This document shows positions 1-8,497 of a DNA stretch of 64,000 nucleotides, in pieces (within the stretch, counting starts at the first letter, position 1; each line of letters starts with the position of its first letter). Made by a program: the position numbers and the translations under genes. Source of the DNA: Agrococcus casei LMG 22410 (GTDB lineage Bacteria > Actinomycetota > Actinomycetes > Actinomycetales > Microbacteriaceae). The DNA lies in contig NZ_FUHU01000028.1 in the NCBI RefSeq assembly GCF_900163565.1, forward strand, positions 50,045 to 114,044, given 5' to 3'. The notes beneath the pieces were generated by a model. It worked only from the letters and a program-made list of their open reading frames with translations, was not told the origin of the DNA and searched no databases.

Positions 1-451
1 GCGCCTGCTCGATGAGGCCGAGCGCCTCTCGGTACAGCTCGTTCGCCGCTTCGCGATCGCCTGCTTCACGCAGCTCATCGCCCTGCTTCTCGATCACGTA
101 CACGATGTTGATGTAGTTGATGCAGTACTCGACGCTCTCGGGGTCGTCGTGCAGCGTGAGCGCCTCTTCGAGCAGCGCCCGCGCATCCTCGAACTGCCCC
201 GACATCGCCAGCGCGGTCCCCTTGTCGTAGGGGGCCTTCCACTGCTCGTAGAAGTTCCACCAGAAGAGCGGCTCAGTCTGCTCTGCTGCCTCCTGGTACG
301 CGCGGTGATCGTATGCGGTCACCGTCGCATCGGCCGAGAGCTCGGTCGCGAAGAACTTCACCGAGAGCACGGTTCCGGCGACCGCAACCGGAATCGCTCC
401 GATCATGAGCCACTTGCGCCAGCGTCGGCGCTGTCCGTCAGTGAGTGTCAT
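1..451 (-). CDS. Membrane-anchored TPR-like protein of the MoxR/VWA operon (partial, 3' end outside window)
   Basis: The frame opens with ATG at 451 and runs off the left edge, giving 150 residues without a stop. A basic N-terminus (QRRRWRKW) precedes one membrane segment at about residues 13-33. The rest is a soluble helical region, and a stretch around QFEDARALLEEAL looks like a TPR helix. The ATG overlaps the TGA of the preceding VWA gene (ATGA), so the two are translationally coupled. In Bat-type operons a TPR protein follows the VWA proteins, which is the basis for the call. The function is unknown. Confidence 0.7.
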   Translation of the reverse strand, partial: MTLTDGQRRRWRKWLMIGAIPVAVAGTVLSVKFFATELSADATVTAYDHRAYQEAAEQTEPLFWWNFYEQWKAPYDKGTALAMSGQFEDARALLEEALTLHDDPESVEYCINYINIVYVIEKQGDELREAGDREAANELYREALGLIEQA

Positions 452-1434
452 TGCTTCTCCCTCGTCGGGATCGACTTTCTAATCAGGCGGGCGATGTGCA
501 GGCCCTCCCAGGCCAGCAGAGCCGCGATCGGGAAGGCGAAGATCCAGTACAGGTCGAGCCGGGACTCCCGCATCTGCTCCATGCTGATCTCGGCGTCGCC
601 TCCGCCGCTGATGCCCTGGAGCGTCGGCTTGAGCGGCGTCGCAGCGTCTCGGTGCAGGTAGGTGAGCCCGGTCTCGCTCGCGATCTGCTGCAGGTTGCCC
701 TCGTCGATGACCGAGACGGCATCCTGCCCGTTCGTCGGATCCTGCACGTACTCGTCGCTCAGCCCCGTGTATGTGGACTGCTTCATCTTGCCGCCCTGGT
801 CGGTGCCATACCCCAGCACGAAGCCGCCCGCGACCTTGCCTTTGATGTCGGCGAACGACTCGACCGGATCAGCCGATGTCTGCTCGCCGTCGCCCATGTA
901 GATGACAATGATCGGGTCGCCGGGATCCGCGGCGTGGATCTTGTCGACTTCCTGAACGAGCAGGTCGCGCGCCGCAGAGATCGAGGATCCGCGGGACTTC
1001 TGTGCGATCTCGGGCCGCAGAGCGCGCACCATCTCGATGACGGCCGAGCCGTCGCCGGTCATGGGCACATTCAGGTTGGCCGTCGAGTTGAACGTCATCA
1101 CCGAGATGTCTGCACCCGCAAAGGCGTAGGCGACGTCCTTGACGTCTTCGCGAACGCCGTCGAGCCGGACGCCGTCGCCATAGTCTTCGGCTGCCATCGA
1201 CTGCGACGTGTCGATCGCGATGATCACCTTGGCGCTGATCGAGCCGGTCGGAACGAGCCCTCCGGGAACTCCCGGATGCGAGAGCATCGCGCCGACCAGC
1301 AGCACGAGCACGCCTCGGCGAATCCAGGCCACCAGCTGCCGTCGGGCGACCGCTGCGCGCCAGACGCAGAAACCGACGCCGACCAGCACGCCGATCAGCA
1401 GCAGCGGCAGCGAAACTTCGGGAAGGAGCGTCAT
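448..1434 (-). CDS. VWA-domain membrane protein (BatA/BatB-like)
   Basis: A 328-residue protein with hydrophobic segments near residues 8-26 and 41-51, a von Willebrand factor A domain with the MIDAS motif DTSQSM at 75-80 (the metal-binding DxSxS), and a C-terminal membrane segment at about 290-312. The VWA domain should face the periplasmic side or sit against the membrane and bind protein partners through a divalent cation. The ATG at 1434 is preferred because GGAGG lies 8 nt upstream and it overlaps the TGA of the upstream gene; an in-frame ATG at 1449 lacks an RBS. It belongs to the MoxR operon. VWA partners of MoxR ATPases are thought to act in complex assembly, but the client here is unknown. 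Confidence 0.85.
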   Translation of the reverse strand: MTLLPEVSLPLLLIGVLVGVGFCVWRAAVARRQLVAWIRRGVLVLLVGAMLSHPGVPGGLVPTGSISAKVIIAIDTSQSMAAEDYGDGVRLDGVREDVKDVAYAFAGADISVMTFNSTANLNVPMTGDGSAVIEMVRALRPEIAQKSRGSSISAARDLLVQEVDKIHAADPGDPIIVIYMGDGEQTSADPVESFADIKGKVAGGFVLGYGTDQGGKMKQSTYTGLSDEYVQDPTNGQDAVSVIDEGNLQQIASETGLTYLHRDAATPLKPTLQGISGGGDAEISMEQMRESRLDLYWIFAFPIAALLAWEGLHIARLIRKSIPTREKQ

Positions 1435-2411
1435 ATGCGAGCCCTCCAAGCCACGACGAGAAGCACCCCGACGACGATCACCAGCAGCAGCGGCCTGTTG
1501 CCCGGCTGATCGACGACCTGCACTTCGGGCGGGGTCTGGATGTATCCGGCCTCGATCGAGTTGATGTTGTCGATGATGCCGCTGACGGTGCTGCCGAGAT
1601 CCATCGGGTAGTACTCGCCTCCTGTGCCCTCGGCAACGGTCTGCAGCTGCTGCGACGCCGTGTCGAGCGGATAGTCGAACGGGTTGATCGCGTACACGCG
1701 CACCTCGTTGTCGACCGCAAGCTGGCCGGCCTGCTCGAGGGAGTAGATCTGGTTGCCGTTCACGATGTTGTCGGTGGCGAGAATGATCGACCGTGGGCGG
1801 TCGTTGTCGTCAGACAGGTCGCCGAAGTCGTTCGCGCATCCGGCGAGTCCGTCTCCGACCAGGGATGCGCCGCTCACCGAGCTCGTGCCTGCCTGGTAGT
1901 CGAAGTCCTCGTCAGGTCCGAGCGTGCCGTCGAAGGCGCGCTCATAGAGGCCGAGCTGATCCATGATGTATTCGTAGTCACTCGTCATCGGAAACGCCAT
2001 GTACCCCGAGGCGTCGAAGACTCGCAGTCCGATGCGCTCGCCGTTGAGGCCCTTCACGATGTTCTGGAACACGCGCATGATCTCTGCGTCGACACCGACC
2101 ATCGAGCCTGACACGTCGAGGCACAGCAGGATGTCTCGCTTGTAGTCCTCGTTCTGCTGAGCGTCGACCGCTGCGGGCCGGGCCGCGATGACCGAGGTCA
2201 CTCCCCCGCCCACGAGCACGAGCACGAGCGCTGCCGCCGTCAGCCAGCGATACCGGCGCATTGCCGAGCGGTACGCCTTGAGCTTCGTGAGCCTGTCGAC
2301 GTGCGCGACCGGAAGGCCTCCGCCGTGGCGGCCACGGCGATACACGAGGAAGCCGCCGACGGTCGCGGCGACCACGACCAGGATGACGAGCGGAATCCAC
2401 CACCACCACAT
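1431..2411 (-). CDS. VWA-domain membrane protein (BatA/BatB-like), second copy
   Basis: A 326-residue protein with membrane segments at about 5-24, 56-76 and 303-322 and a VWA domain between them carrying DVSGSM at 99-104 (an intact MIDAS DxSxS). Two TM segments, VWA and a C-terminal TM is the BatA/BatB architecture. I chose the ATG at 2411, reading MWWWW, because AGGA lies 6 nt upstream; an ATG at 2429 that overlaps the upstream stop is the alternative. It differs enough from the neighbouring VWA gene to be an old duplication. It is probably co-transcribed with moxR and DUF58. Confidence 0.85.
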   Translation of the reverse strand: MWWWWIPLVILVVVAATVGGFLVYRRGRHGGGLPVAHVDRLTKLKAYRSAMRRYRWLTAAALVLVLVGGGVTSVIAARPAAVDAQQNEDYKRDILLCLDVSGSMVGVDAEIMRVFQNIVKGLNGERIGLRVFDASGYMAFPMTSDYEYIMDQLGLYERAFDGTLGPDEDFDYQAGTSSVSGASLVGDGLAGCANDFGDLSDDNDRPRSIILATDNIVNGNQIYSLEQAGQLAVDNEVRVYAINPFDYPLDTASQQLQTVAEGTGGEYYPMDLGSTVSGIIDNINSIEAGYIQTPPEVQVVDQPGNRPLLLVIVVGVLLVVAWRARI

Positions 2412-2419
2412 CAGGGTTC

Positions 2420-2896
2420 CTACGCCCATGTGGACACCACCCTTCGCGCTGTCTCGATTGCCATGTCTGGGTCCTGCTTCGCCTGACGCATGAACGACGA
2501 AGGGTAGTACTGCTCGACCGCGTGCGGAATCAGCGGTACCTGAGCGTCCCTGAGGTCTTCAAGGGTCATCACCTCTGCCTCGACTCCGCTCGCCTCATGG
2601 GCGAAGAAGCGCAGCACGAGGCTGAGTCGCTGTGAGAGCTCGCGGGGCGTCATCTCGCCGCCCTGGTGCTCGACCGACACCTCGCCGATCATGTCGATGT
2701 ACTTCTGCTTGACCGTGCGCACGTCGACCTGCTTGGGAGGAGGAGGCGGCGGCTCGAGGATGCCGCGCGGCCGTCCGAAGATCCAGAGGCCTGCGTACAG
2801 CACGACGAGCACGGCGAGGATGAGGGCGCCCACAGCCCACCAGGGCCAGTAGGCGAATGGGCCATAGAGGTCTGGGGCATCAAGAACGGCGCGCAC
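2420..2896 (-). CDS. Small single-pass membrane protein of the MoxR operon
   Basis: A 158-residue protein with one clear membrane segment at about 16-36, a proline run (PPPPPP) just after it and a helical cytosolic tail. The GTG at 2896 has GGAGAGG 7 nt upstream, and the gene overlaps the end of the DUF58 gene by 17 nt, so coupling is likely. Position and topology (TM, Pro-linker, soluble tail between DUF58 and the VWA genes) match the DUF4381-like member of Bat operons, but similarity is too weak for me to assign the family. Function unknown. Confidence 0.7.
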   Translation of the reverse strand: MRAVLDAPDLYGPFAYWPWWAVGALILAVLVVLYAGLWIFGRPRGILEPPPPPPKQVDVRTVKQKYIDMIGEVSVEHQGGEMTPRELSQRLSLVLRFFAHEASGVEAEVMTLEDLRDAQVPLIPHAVEQYYPSSFMRQAKQDPDMAIETARRVVSTWA

Positions 2897-3770
2897 GTCG
2901 GTGCCTCTCCAGGAGTCTGAACAGAGCCGGAACGGTGCCGTCGAGCGACCCGATGCGCCCGGCCGAGACGCCCTTCTTGCGAAGTCGCGTCGCGAGGATC
3001 TCGTGACGCTGTGCGACTCCTTCATCGAATACTGTCTGGAGCCCGCGGCTGCGCCGCAGGTACTCGGGGATCTCGACGCCGCCGTCGACCGCCCACACAG
3101 GCGGTGCAGAGAGCTGGCGCGCCATGAGGTCAGCGTCGCCAACCGAGATCCAGAGCACCTCGTGCCTGGCGTGCAGGCGTGCGATCTGCTTGTCCATGTC
3201 GCGATCGAGCGCGATGTCGTCAGAGACGATGAACACGATCGACCTGTGGCCGAGCCTGCGAGCCACCTGCGTCAGCAGGTGCTCCATGTCGCTGCCGGGC
3301 GCATCCAGCTGGATCCTCGCGTCGACAGCGCGCAGCATGCGCTCGATGTGCGCCTCGGAGCCGCCGGCAGGAGTGAAGTCGATGTGCTCTTCGTCGCCGG
3401 TGAACATCGAGACCCGATCGCCGTGACGCGTGGCCAGGTAGGCGAGCACTCCGACCGCCTGGATCGCGATCTCCTTCTTCGGCTCGCCGCTCTCGGCCAC
3501 TGCGGCCATGCCGCGACCGGTGTCGACGATGAAGACGATGTTGTGCTGCCTGGACGCGATGTAGCGCTTGATCAGCGGCACGGTCGAACGGGCAGTCGCC
3601 TTCCAGTCGATGTCCTTGACCTCGTCGCCGGGCGCATACTCGCGCAGATCATCGAAGTCGTGGCTGCGACCATGGTGGATCGACGAGTACTCGCCCTCCA
3701 ACAGCTCGATGGTCTTGCGGTGGGCGTGAATGCCCATCCGCGATTTGACCTTGACTAGCCTTCGCTGCAC
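2880..3770 (-). CDS. DUF58 domain-containing protein
   Basis: A 296-residue soluble protein with the DUF58 signature near the N-terminus (DFDDLREYAPGDEVKDIDWK) followed by a degenerate VWA-like fold. The family signature [EF]xDxReYxpGDxxRxIDWxxxAR is well conserved. The start is GTG at 3770, with AGGG 7 nt upstream and only 8 nt after the moxR stop; a much longer open frame continues upstream but lies antisense and out of frame to moxR and is not coding. DUF58 proteins are the constant companions of MoxR ATPases. Their biochemical role is not established. Confidence 0.9.
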   Translation of the reverse strand: MQRRLVKVKSRMGIHAHRKTIELLEGEYSSIHHGRSHDFDDLREYAPGDEVKDIDWKATARSTVPLIKRYIASRQHNIVFIVDTGRGMAAVAESGEPKKEIAIQAVGVLAYLATRHGDRVSMFTGDEEHIDFTPAGGSEAHIERMLRAVDARIQLDAPGSDMEHLLTQVARRLGHRSIVFIVSDDIALDRDMDKQIARLHARHEVLWISVGDADLMARQLSAPPVWAVDGGVEIPEYLRRSRGLQTVFDEGVAQRHEILATRLRKKGVSAGRIGSLDGTVPALFRLLERHRRARRS

Positions 3771-3778
3771 GGTGTGCC

Positions 3779-4786
3779 CTACGGGGTTCGCACAGCGGCG
3801 AAGATCGCGTCGATGACCTGTTCGCTCGTGACGCCGTCTGCTTCGGCTTCGTAGTTGAGGATGATGCGGTGACGCAGGATCACGTGGCTCAGGTCTTTGA
3901 TGTCCTCCGGGATCACGTAGTCGCGGCCCCGAACCAGTGCGAGCGCACGGCCAGCCTGCGAGAACGAGATCGAGCCACGGGGGCTCGCGCCGTACTGCAG
4001 GTAGTCGGCGAGCTTCTGGCCGACATAGTCTGCCGGATGACGCGTCACGTACATGAGCTGGACGATGTAGTTGGTGATCGCCTGGTCCATGTAGACGCGC
4101 TTGGTGAGTCCCTGCAGTCGCATGACGTCTTCGAGTGAGGCGACCGGCTCCTCCGGGGCGCCGTCGAAAACGCCCGACTCGATCCGGCGCACGATCTCTG
4201 CCTCTTCGCTGGGGCTCGGGTAGTCGAGGATGTCCTTCAACAGGAATCGGTCGAGCTGCGCCTCGGGCAGCGTGTAGGTGCCCTCCTGCTCGATGGGGTT
4301 CTGCGTCGCGAGCACGAAGAACGGCTTCGGCAGCGGGTGCGTCTCGCCGCCGATCGAGGTCTGACGCTCCTGCATCGCCTCGAGCATCGCCGACTGCGTC
4401 TTGGCGCTCGAGCGGTTGATCTCGTCGAGCAGCACGAAGTTGGCGTGAACGGGGCCGAGCTGCGTGCGGAAGCTGCCCGAGTGCTGATCGTAGATCTGCG
4501 TGCCGACGATGTCGCTCGGCAGCAGGTCGGGGGTGCACTGGATGCGGTTGAACGACGCCTGGATCGACTGGGCGAGTGTCGCTGCCGCGGTGGTCTTCGC
4601 GAGGCCGGGAACCGACTCCATCAGCACGTGTCCGCCTGCGAGCAGCGCGACCATCAGGTTCTGCAGAAGACTCTGCTGACCGACCACCTTCTCGCCGAAG
4701 CTGCCCTGAATCGACGAGATCTTGGACTTCGCCCACTCGAGCTCGTCCTGTGAAATCGGGGGACGCCCCTGCTGATCGTTGGCCAC
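3779..4786 (-). CDS. MoxR-family AAA+ ATPase
   Basis: A 335-residue AAA+ protein: Walker A with ESVPGLAKTT at about 57-66, Walker B FVLLDEINR, sensor region ATQNPIEQEGTY and the C-terminal lid domain (AAA_lid_2). The Walker A carries A in place of G before K (GLAKT), as is usual in MoxR proteins. The GTG at 4786 has AAGGA 6 nt upstream; an in-frame start at 4831 has none. It heads a five- to six-gene minus-strand operon with DUF58 and VWA proteins, so it probably acts as a chaperone-like motor for a VWA-containing envelope complex. Confidence 0.92.
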   Translation of the reverse strand: MANDQQGRPPISQDELEWAKSKISSIQGSFGEKVVGQQSLLQNLMVALLAGGHVLMESVPGLAKTTAAATLAQSIQASFNRIQCTPDLLPSDIVGTQIYDQHSGSFRTQLGPVHANFVLLDEINRSSAKTQSAMLEAMQERQTSIGGETHPLPKPFFVLATQNPIEQEGTYTLPEAQLDRFLLKDILDYPSPSEEAEIVRRIESGVFDGAPEEPVASLEDVMRLQGLTKRVYMDQAITNYIVQLMYVTRHPADYVGQKLADYLQYGASPRGSISFSQAGRALALVRGRDYVIPEDIKDLSHVILRHRIILNYEAEADGVTSEQVIDAIFAAVRTP

Positions 4787-4856
4787 GTCAGTTCCTTTCG
4801 TTGCTTTCCAAGAGCCTAGGGCCGCAAGCAATACAAACCCTGGGTGCCGTCTGGGC

Positions 4857-6125
4857 TCAAGCTGAGTGAATCCGGTTCTTCAGGCCGCGCGTGGCACCGA
4901 TCACGATGAGCGCGAGAGCGATGAGCATGATCCAGTTGAGCGAATCGAAGCCGATCGTGGCGACCACGACGCCGGCGAGTGCTCCTGCCCCAGCGCCGGC
5001 GAATCCCATGGTCGTGTCGCTGCGCCCTTGGACCACGGGTCTTGCGTGCTGCGGCGTCTCGTCGTTCAGAAGAGCGGATGCGGCGACAGTGACCGCAGAC
5101 CAGCCGAATCCCAGCAACGCGAGGCCGACGATGCCGAGGCTCTCGGGCAGCAGCAGGTTCGCAGCCGCCGACGCTGCGAGGAGGAAGGCTCCGAGCAGCA
5201 CCGTGGAACGCCGGCCGACGCTGTCAGCGAGGAAGCCGAACACCGGCGACAGCACGTACATGCCGCCGGTGTGCGCGCTCATGGCGAGCATGATCAGCGG
5301 CAGCGCCTGACCGGCGTGCTCGAGGTGCACGGGCGTCATCGCCATGATCCCGACCATCATCGCGTGGGCTGAGGCGATCATGACCACCACCCACAGGATG
5401 CGCGGGTGGTGAAGGATGCGAAAGGCCGTCTCGGGGTTCGCTGTGGACTCCCCCGCCTGCGCTCCCGCTGCCTGCAGCGGATCGGGCCTCAGGAACACCC
5501 ACACGACAAACGTCACGATCAGCAGCCCGGTGCCGCTCAGCACGTACGCGCCAGTGAGCTCGCCCAGCCCCAGCGGCACACCGAGTCGGTCGCCGAGCGG
5601 GACGATGCTGGGACCTGCGACGACGCCGATCGTGGTCATCCAGATCACCAGCGACATGTCGCGGCCGCGTCGGTGCGGCTGCGCCAGGTCGACCGCCGCG
5701 AATCTCGCCTGCAGCGTCAGCGACGAGCTCGCGCCGAGCCCGAAGAACCCGATCATGACGAGCCAGCCGAGGTCGAAGGCGCCGCTGATGACGAGCACGG
5801 CAGTCGCAGTCAGCGCCACGACACAAGCAGTTGTGAGCGAGATGCGGCGTCCCCGACGAGCCGCGAGTCGCGCGAGCGGAGCAGACATGACGGCACCGCC
5901 CAGGGTGACGAGCGTCGCTGCCATGCCGCCCAGCGCATCCACGCCTGTCACGCGCACGACGAAGAGGCTGCCCACTCCGACGGCCAGGCCGTTTGCCAGA
6001 CCGACGAAGATCTGAGCAAGCGAGAGCACCGCCAGCGTGCGGCGCTGCGCCGGGTGCGGCCTGCTCGTCAGCTCTGCGGCTGTGTCAGGCGAGCTCTCAC
6101 GGCGTGAGGACTGTGGCCTCGCCAC
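4857..6125 (-). CDS. MFS transporter (probable drug/metabolite exporter)
   Basis: About 422 residues with some 12 hydrophobic segments in two halves and the MFS loop motif RLAARRGRR between helices 2 and 3, repeated as [12 protein letters not shown] between helices 8 and 9. This is an MFS_1-type secondary transporter of the cytoplasmic membrane; the substrate cannot be read from the sequence. The GTG at 6125 has AGGGG 8 nt upstream; the ATG at 6143 is an alternative. Either start overlaps the 3' end of ispG on the same strand, so co-transcription with ispG is likely. Confidence 0.85.
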   Translation of the reverse strand: MARPQSSRRESSPDTAAELTSRPHPAQRRTLAVLSLAQIFVGLANGLAVGVGSLFVVRVTGVDALGGMAATLVTLGGAVMSAPLARLAARRGRRISLTTACVVALTATAVLVISGAFDLGWLVMIGFFGLGASSSLTLQARFAAVDLAQPHRRGRDMSLVIWMTTIGVVAGPSIVPLGDRLGVPLGLGELTGAYVLSGTGLLIVTFVVWVFLRPDPLQAAGAQAGESTANPETAFRILHHPRILWVVVMIASAHAMMVGIMAMTPVHLEHAGQALPLIMLAMSAHTGGMYVLSPVFGFLADSVGRRSTVLLGAFLLAASAAANLLLPESLGIVGLALLGFGWSAVTVAASALLNDETPQHARPVVQGRSDTTMGFAGAGAGALAGVVVATIGFDSLNWIMLIALALIVIGATRGLKNRIHSA

Positions 6126-7239
6126 TCTCGAGCCCCTGCTCATCGGCGATGCGTCGGGCCTCCGCGATGAGCGTCTCGACGATGTCTGCCTCGGGCACCG
6201 TGCGAATCACTTCACCCTTGACGAAGATCTGCCCCTTGCCGTTGCCGCTGGCCACGCCGAGGTCTGCTTCGCGAGCCTCGCCCGGGCCATTCACGACACA
6301 GCCCATGACGGCCACCCGCAGCGGGAACTGGACGTCTTTGAGGCCCTCCGTCACGTCTTCGGCCAGCGTGTAGACGTCGACCTGCGCACGACCGCACGAC
6401 GGGCAGGAGACGATCTCAAGCTTCTTCTCGCGAAGGCCGAGCGACTGCAGCAGCTGGAGTCCGACCTTGACCTCTTCGACAGGAGGCGCCGAGAGCGAGA
6501 CGCGGATCGTGTCGCCGATGCCCTCTGCGAGCAGGATGCCGAACGCGGCAGCCGACTTGATCGTGCCCTGGAACGCTGGCCCGGCTTCGGTCACACCGAG
6601 GTGCAGCGGCCAGTTGCCGCGCTCGGCAAGCTGACGGTAGGTCTTGACCATGACCACAGGGTCGTGGTGCTTGACCGAGATCTTGAAGTCGTGGAAGTCG
6701 TGCTCCTCGAAGAGGCTCGCCTCCCACACGGCGCTCTCGACGAGTGCCTCGGGAGTCGCCTTGCCGTGCTTCTGCAGCAGGCGAGGGTCGAGGCTTCCGG
6801 CGTTGACGCCGATGCGCAGGCTCACGCCAGCGTCGCTTGCCGCGCGCGCGATGGCGCCGACCTGATCGTCGAACTTTCGGATGTTGCCGGGATTCACCCG
6901 AACGGCCGCGCATCCGGCTTCGATCGCAGTGAAGACGTACTTCGGCTGGAAGTGGATGTCGGCGATGACCGGAATCTGGCTCTTCTTCGCGATGATGTGC
7001 AGCACATCGGCGTCGTCCTGGGTGGGGACCGCAACGCGAACGATGTCACAGCCAGCCGCAGTGAGCTCAGCAATCTGCTGCAGCGTGCCGTTGATGTCCG
7101 TCGTCTTCGTCGTGGTCATCGACTGCACCGAGACCTGAGACTCGCTGCCGACGCCGATCCTGCCGACTCTGATCTGTCGAGTCTTCCGACGGGGTCCGAG
7201 GGTCATGGGCTCGGGATTGCCGAGATTGATCGCAGCCAT
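6097..7239 (-). CDS. ispG: 4-hydroxy-3-methylbut-2-en-1-yl diphosphate synthase
   Basis: A 380-residue enzyme of the MEP isoprenoid pathway that reductively converts 2-C-methylerythritol 2,4-cyclodiphosphate to HMBPP with a [4Fe-4S] cluster. The TIM-barrel half carries DIVRVAVPT and the C-terminal half the cluster cysteines SCPSCGRAQ and [10 protein letters not shown]. Length is typical. The common actinobacterial order dxr-rseP-ispG is broken here: rnhA and a GNAT gene lie between rseP and ispG. A TACCAT hexamer 7 nt upstream of the ATG suggests its own leaderless promoter. Confidence 0.97.
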   Translation of the reverse strand: MAAINLGNPEPMTLGPRRKTRQIRVGRIGVGSESQVSVQSMTTTKTTDINGTLQQIAELTAAGCDIVRVAVPTQDDADVLHIIAKKSQIPVIADIHFQPKYVFTAIEAGCAAVRVNPGNIRKFDDQVGAIARAASDAGVSLRIGVNAGSLDPRLLQKHGKATPEALVESAVWEASLFEEHDFHDFKISVKHHDPVVMVKTYRQLAERGNWPLHLGVTEAGPAFQGTIKSAAAFGILLAEGIGDTIRVSLSAPPVEEVKVGLQLLQSLGLREKKLEIVSCPSCGRAQVDVYTLAEDVTEGLKDVQFPLRVAVMGCVVNGPGEAREADLGVASGNGKGQIFVKGEVIRTVPEADIVETLIAEARRIADEQGLESGEATVLTP

Positions 7240-7246
7240 GCTGTCA

Positions 7247-7252
7247 ATGGTA
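7247..7252 (-). promoter_or_regulatory. -10 element of ispG (leaderless)
   Basis: TACCAT on the minus strand, 7 nt upstream of the ispG ATG, which would put the transcription start at or next to the start codon. No convincing -35 is visible. No RBS precedes the ATG. Confidence 0.5.
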
Positions 7253-7276
7253 CGCGTTCACAGGCCGTGCTGCTGG

Positions 7277-7282
7277 CATGAT
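7277..7282 (+). promoter_or_regulatory. Possible -10 element of rnhA (leaderless)
   Basis: CATGAT lies 6 nt upstream of the rnhA ATG. The hexamer is weaker than TANNNT, but the spacing matches the leaderless genes of this window. The GAGGG directly abutting the ATG is too close to act as an RBS. Confidence 0.35.
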
Positions 7283-7288
7283 CGAGGG

Positions 7289-7996
7289 ATGACTCTCATC
7301 GCGGCAGCAGACGGATCAGCACTCGGCAACCCGGGCCCCGGAGGCTGGGCTTGGTTCATCGACGAGAGCCGCTGGGCTTCTGGCGGATGGCCGACTGCCA
7401 CCAACAACCAGGGCGAGCTGCAGGCGGTCATCGACCTGCTGACCCAGGCTGCCGATGAGCCCGACCTCCACATCCTGCTCGACAGCCAGTACGTGCTGAA
7501 GAGCGCGACCGTCTGGATCGCGGGCTGGAAGCGCAAGGGCTGGAAGAAGTCTGACGGCAAGCCCGTGCTGAACGTCGAGATGATGCAGGAGCTGGATGCC
7601 CTGCTCGAGTCACGCAGGAGCGCCGGCTTCACGACGGAGTTCGAGTGGGTCAAGGGCCACGCCGGCCACACCCTCAACGAGCGCGCCGATGATCTCGCGC
7701 AGGCCGCTGCTCGCGCCTTCCAGGCTGGACGCACCGCAGAACAGGGCCCGGGGCTGTCGCCCTCGGCCGCATCCGCTCCCAGCGCGACGCAGCCCGCTGC
7801 CCCGCCGGCCGCACACGACGACGAAGCGCCGATGTCGCTCTTCGACGACGACCTCCTCGAGCCCGCGACTCGCGAAGAGCGATTTGAGCCTGCTGACGAC
7901 CTGCGCCTGACCGTGTGGCGCGACGTGCAGACTCACGAGGTCATGAACTTCAGCATCGAGCAGCTGGGCGGCGAAGGCTGGGCCAAGATCGGCTGA
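7289..7996 (+). CDS. rnhA: Ribonuclease HI with a C-terminal extension
   Basis: A 235-residue protein. Residues 1-145 form RNase HI, which cleaves the RNA strand of RNA-DNA hybrids; D8, E43, D65 and D134 are the four metal-binding carboxylates and H124 the catalytic histidine. After about residue 150 comes an Ala/Pro linker (to about 176), then the short element MSLFDDD at 182-188 and a compact C-terminal segment ending in GGEGWAKIG. Typical bacterial RNase HI stops near residue 155, so about 80 residues are extra. It is the only plus-strand gene between ispG and rseP, and its stop lies 1 nt from the convergent GNAT stop. Confidence 0.92.
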   Translation: MTLIAAADGSALGNPGPGGWAWFIDESRWASGGWPTATNNQGELQAVIDLLTQAADEPDLHILLDSQYVLKSATVWIAGWKRKGWKKSDGKPVLNVEMMQELDALLESRRSAGFTTEFEWVKGHAGHTLNERADDLAQAAARAFQAGRTAEQGPGLSPSAASAPSATQPAAPPAAHDDEAPMSLFDDDLLEPATREERFEPADDLRLTVWRDVQTHEVMNFSIEQLGGEGWAKIG

Positions 7997-7997
7997 G

Positions 7998-8489
7998 TCA
8001 GAGCGGCTTCTTGAAGCCCTCGTGGGAGGCCGTATAGCCGTGCCGCTCGTAGAATCTGTGGGCCTCAGCGCGTGACTTGTCGGTGGTGAGCTGCACGAGT
8101 GTCGCTCCGTGACGATGGCCGTGCTGCTCTGCCCATGCCAGCATGCTGCCGCCGAGGCCAGCGCCCCTGTGGCCGGCTGCGACCCTGACCGCTTCGATCT
8201 GCAGTCGTGTGGCCCCTCCCCTGCTGAGGCCAGGGATCAGCGTGAGCTGCATCGTGCCGGCGAGCGCGCCGTCTGCGTTCTCGGCTGTGCTCTCCACGAC
8301 CGCCAGGAACTGCCTCGGGTCGCCATCGATCTCACGGAAGGCGCGCTCGTAGCCGGCAGCGTCACCGCCTTCGCGAGTGCTTCCCAGTGTGTCGTCGCGC
8401 AGCAGCTCGACGATCCCGGGCACGTCTTCGAGCGTCGCACGACGCACAATGCAACCCGATTCGCCGAGGCGCTGCTGACTGTCTGGCAT
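7998..8489 (-). CDS. GNAT-family N-acetyltransferase
   Basis: A 163-residue acetyltransferase of the GNAT fold. The acetyl-CoA-binding segment is VRVAAGHRGAGLG (R/QxxGxG/A) and the C-terminal strand motif is HRFYERHGY. The acceptor substrate is unknown. The ATG at 8489 is 8 nt after the rseP stop with no strong RBS, so it is probably translated after rseP on the same message; the open frame continues upstream inside rseP but that part is antisense-free shadow sequence. Confidence 0.85.
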   Translation of the reverse strand: MPDSQQRLGESGCIVRRATLEDVPGIVELLRDDTLGSTREGGDAAGYERAFREIDGDPRQFLAVVESTAENADGALAGTMQLTLIPGLSRGGATRLQIEAVRVAAGHRGAGLGGSMLAWAEQHGHRHGATLVQLTTDKSRAEAHRFYERHGYTASHEGFKKPL

Positions 8490-8497
8490 CAGCGTCG

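Noticed and set aside
3771..4736. N-terminal extension of the DUF58 frame into moxR
   Set aside because: The extension is an Arg/His/Pro-rich out-of-frame reading of the moxR gene; DUF58 starts at the GTG at 3770.
4787..4856. A -35/-10 promoter for the MoxR operon
   Set aside because: TTGTAT and TAGGCT are present on the minus strand but only 12 nt apart, so no convincing promoter can be placed.
7278..7292. A four-codon upstream ORF whose TGA overlaps the rnhA ATG
   Set aside because: If rnhA is leaderless, transcription starts at 7289 and the mini-ORF is not transcribed; without 5' mapping it is not supportable.
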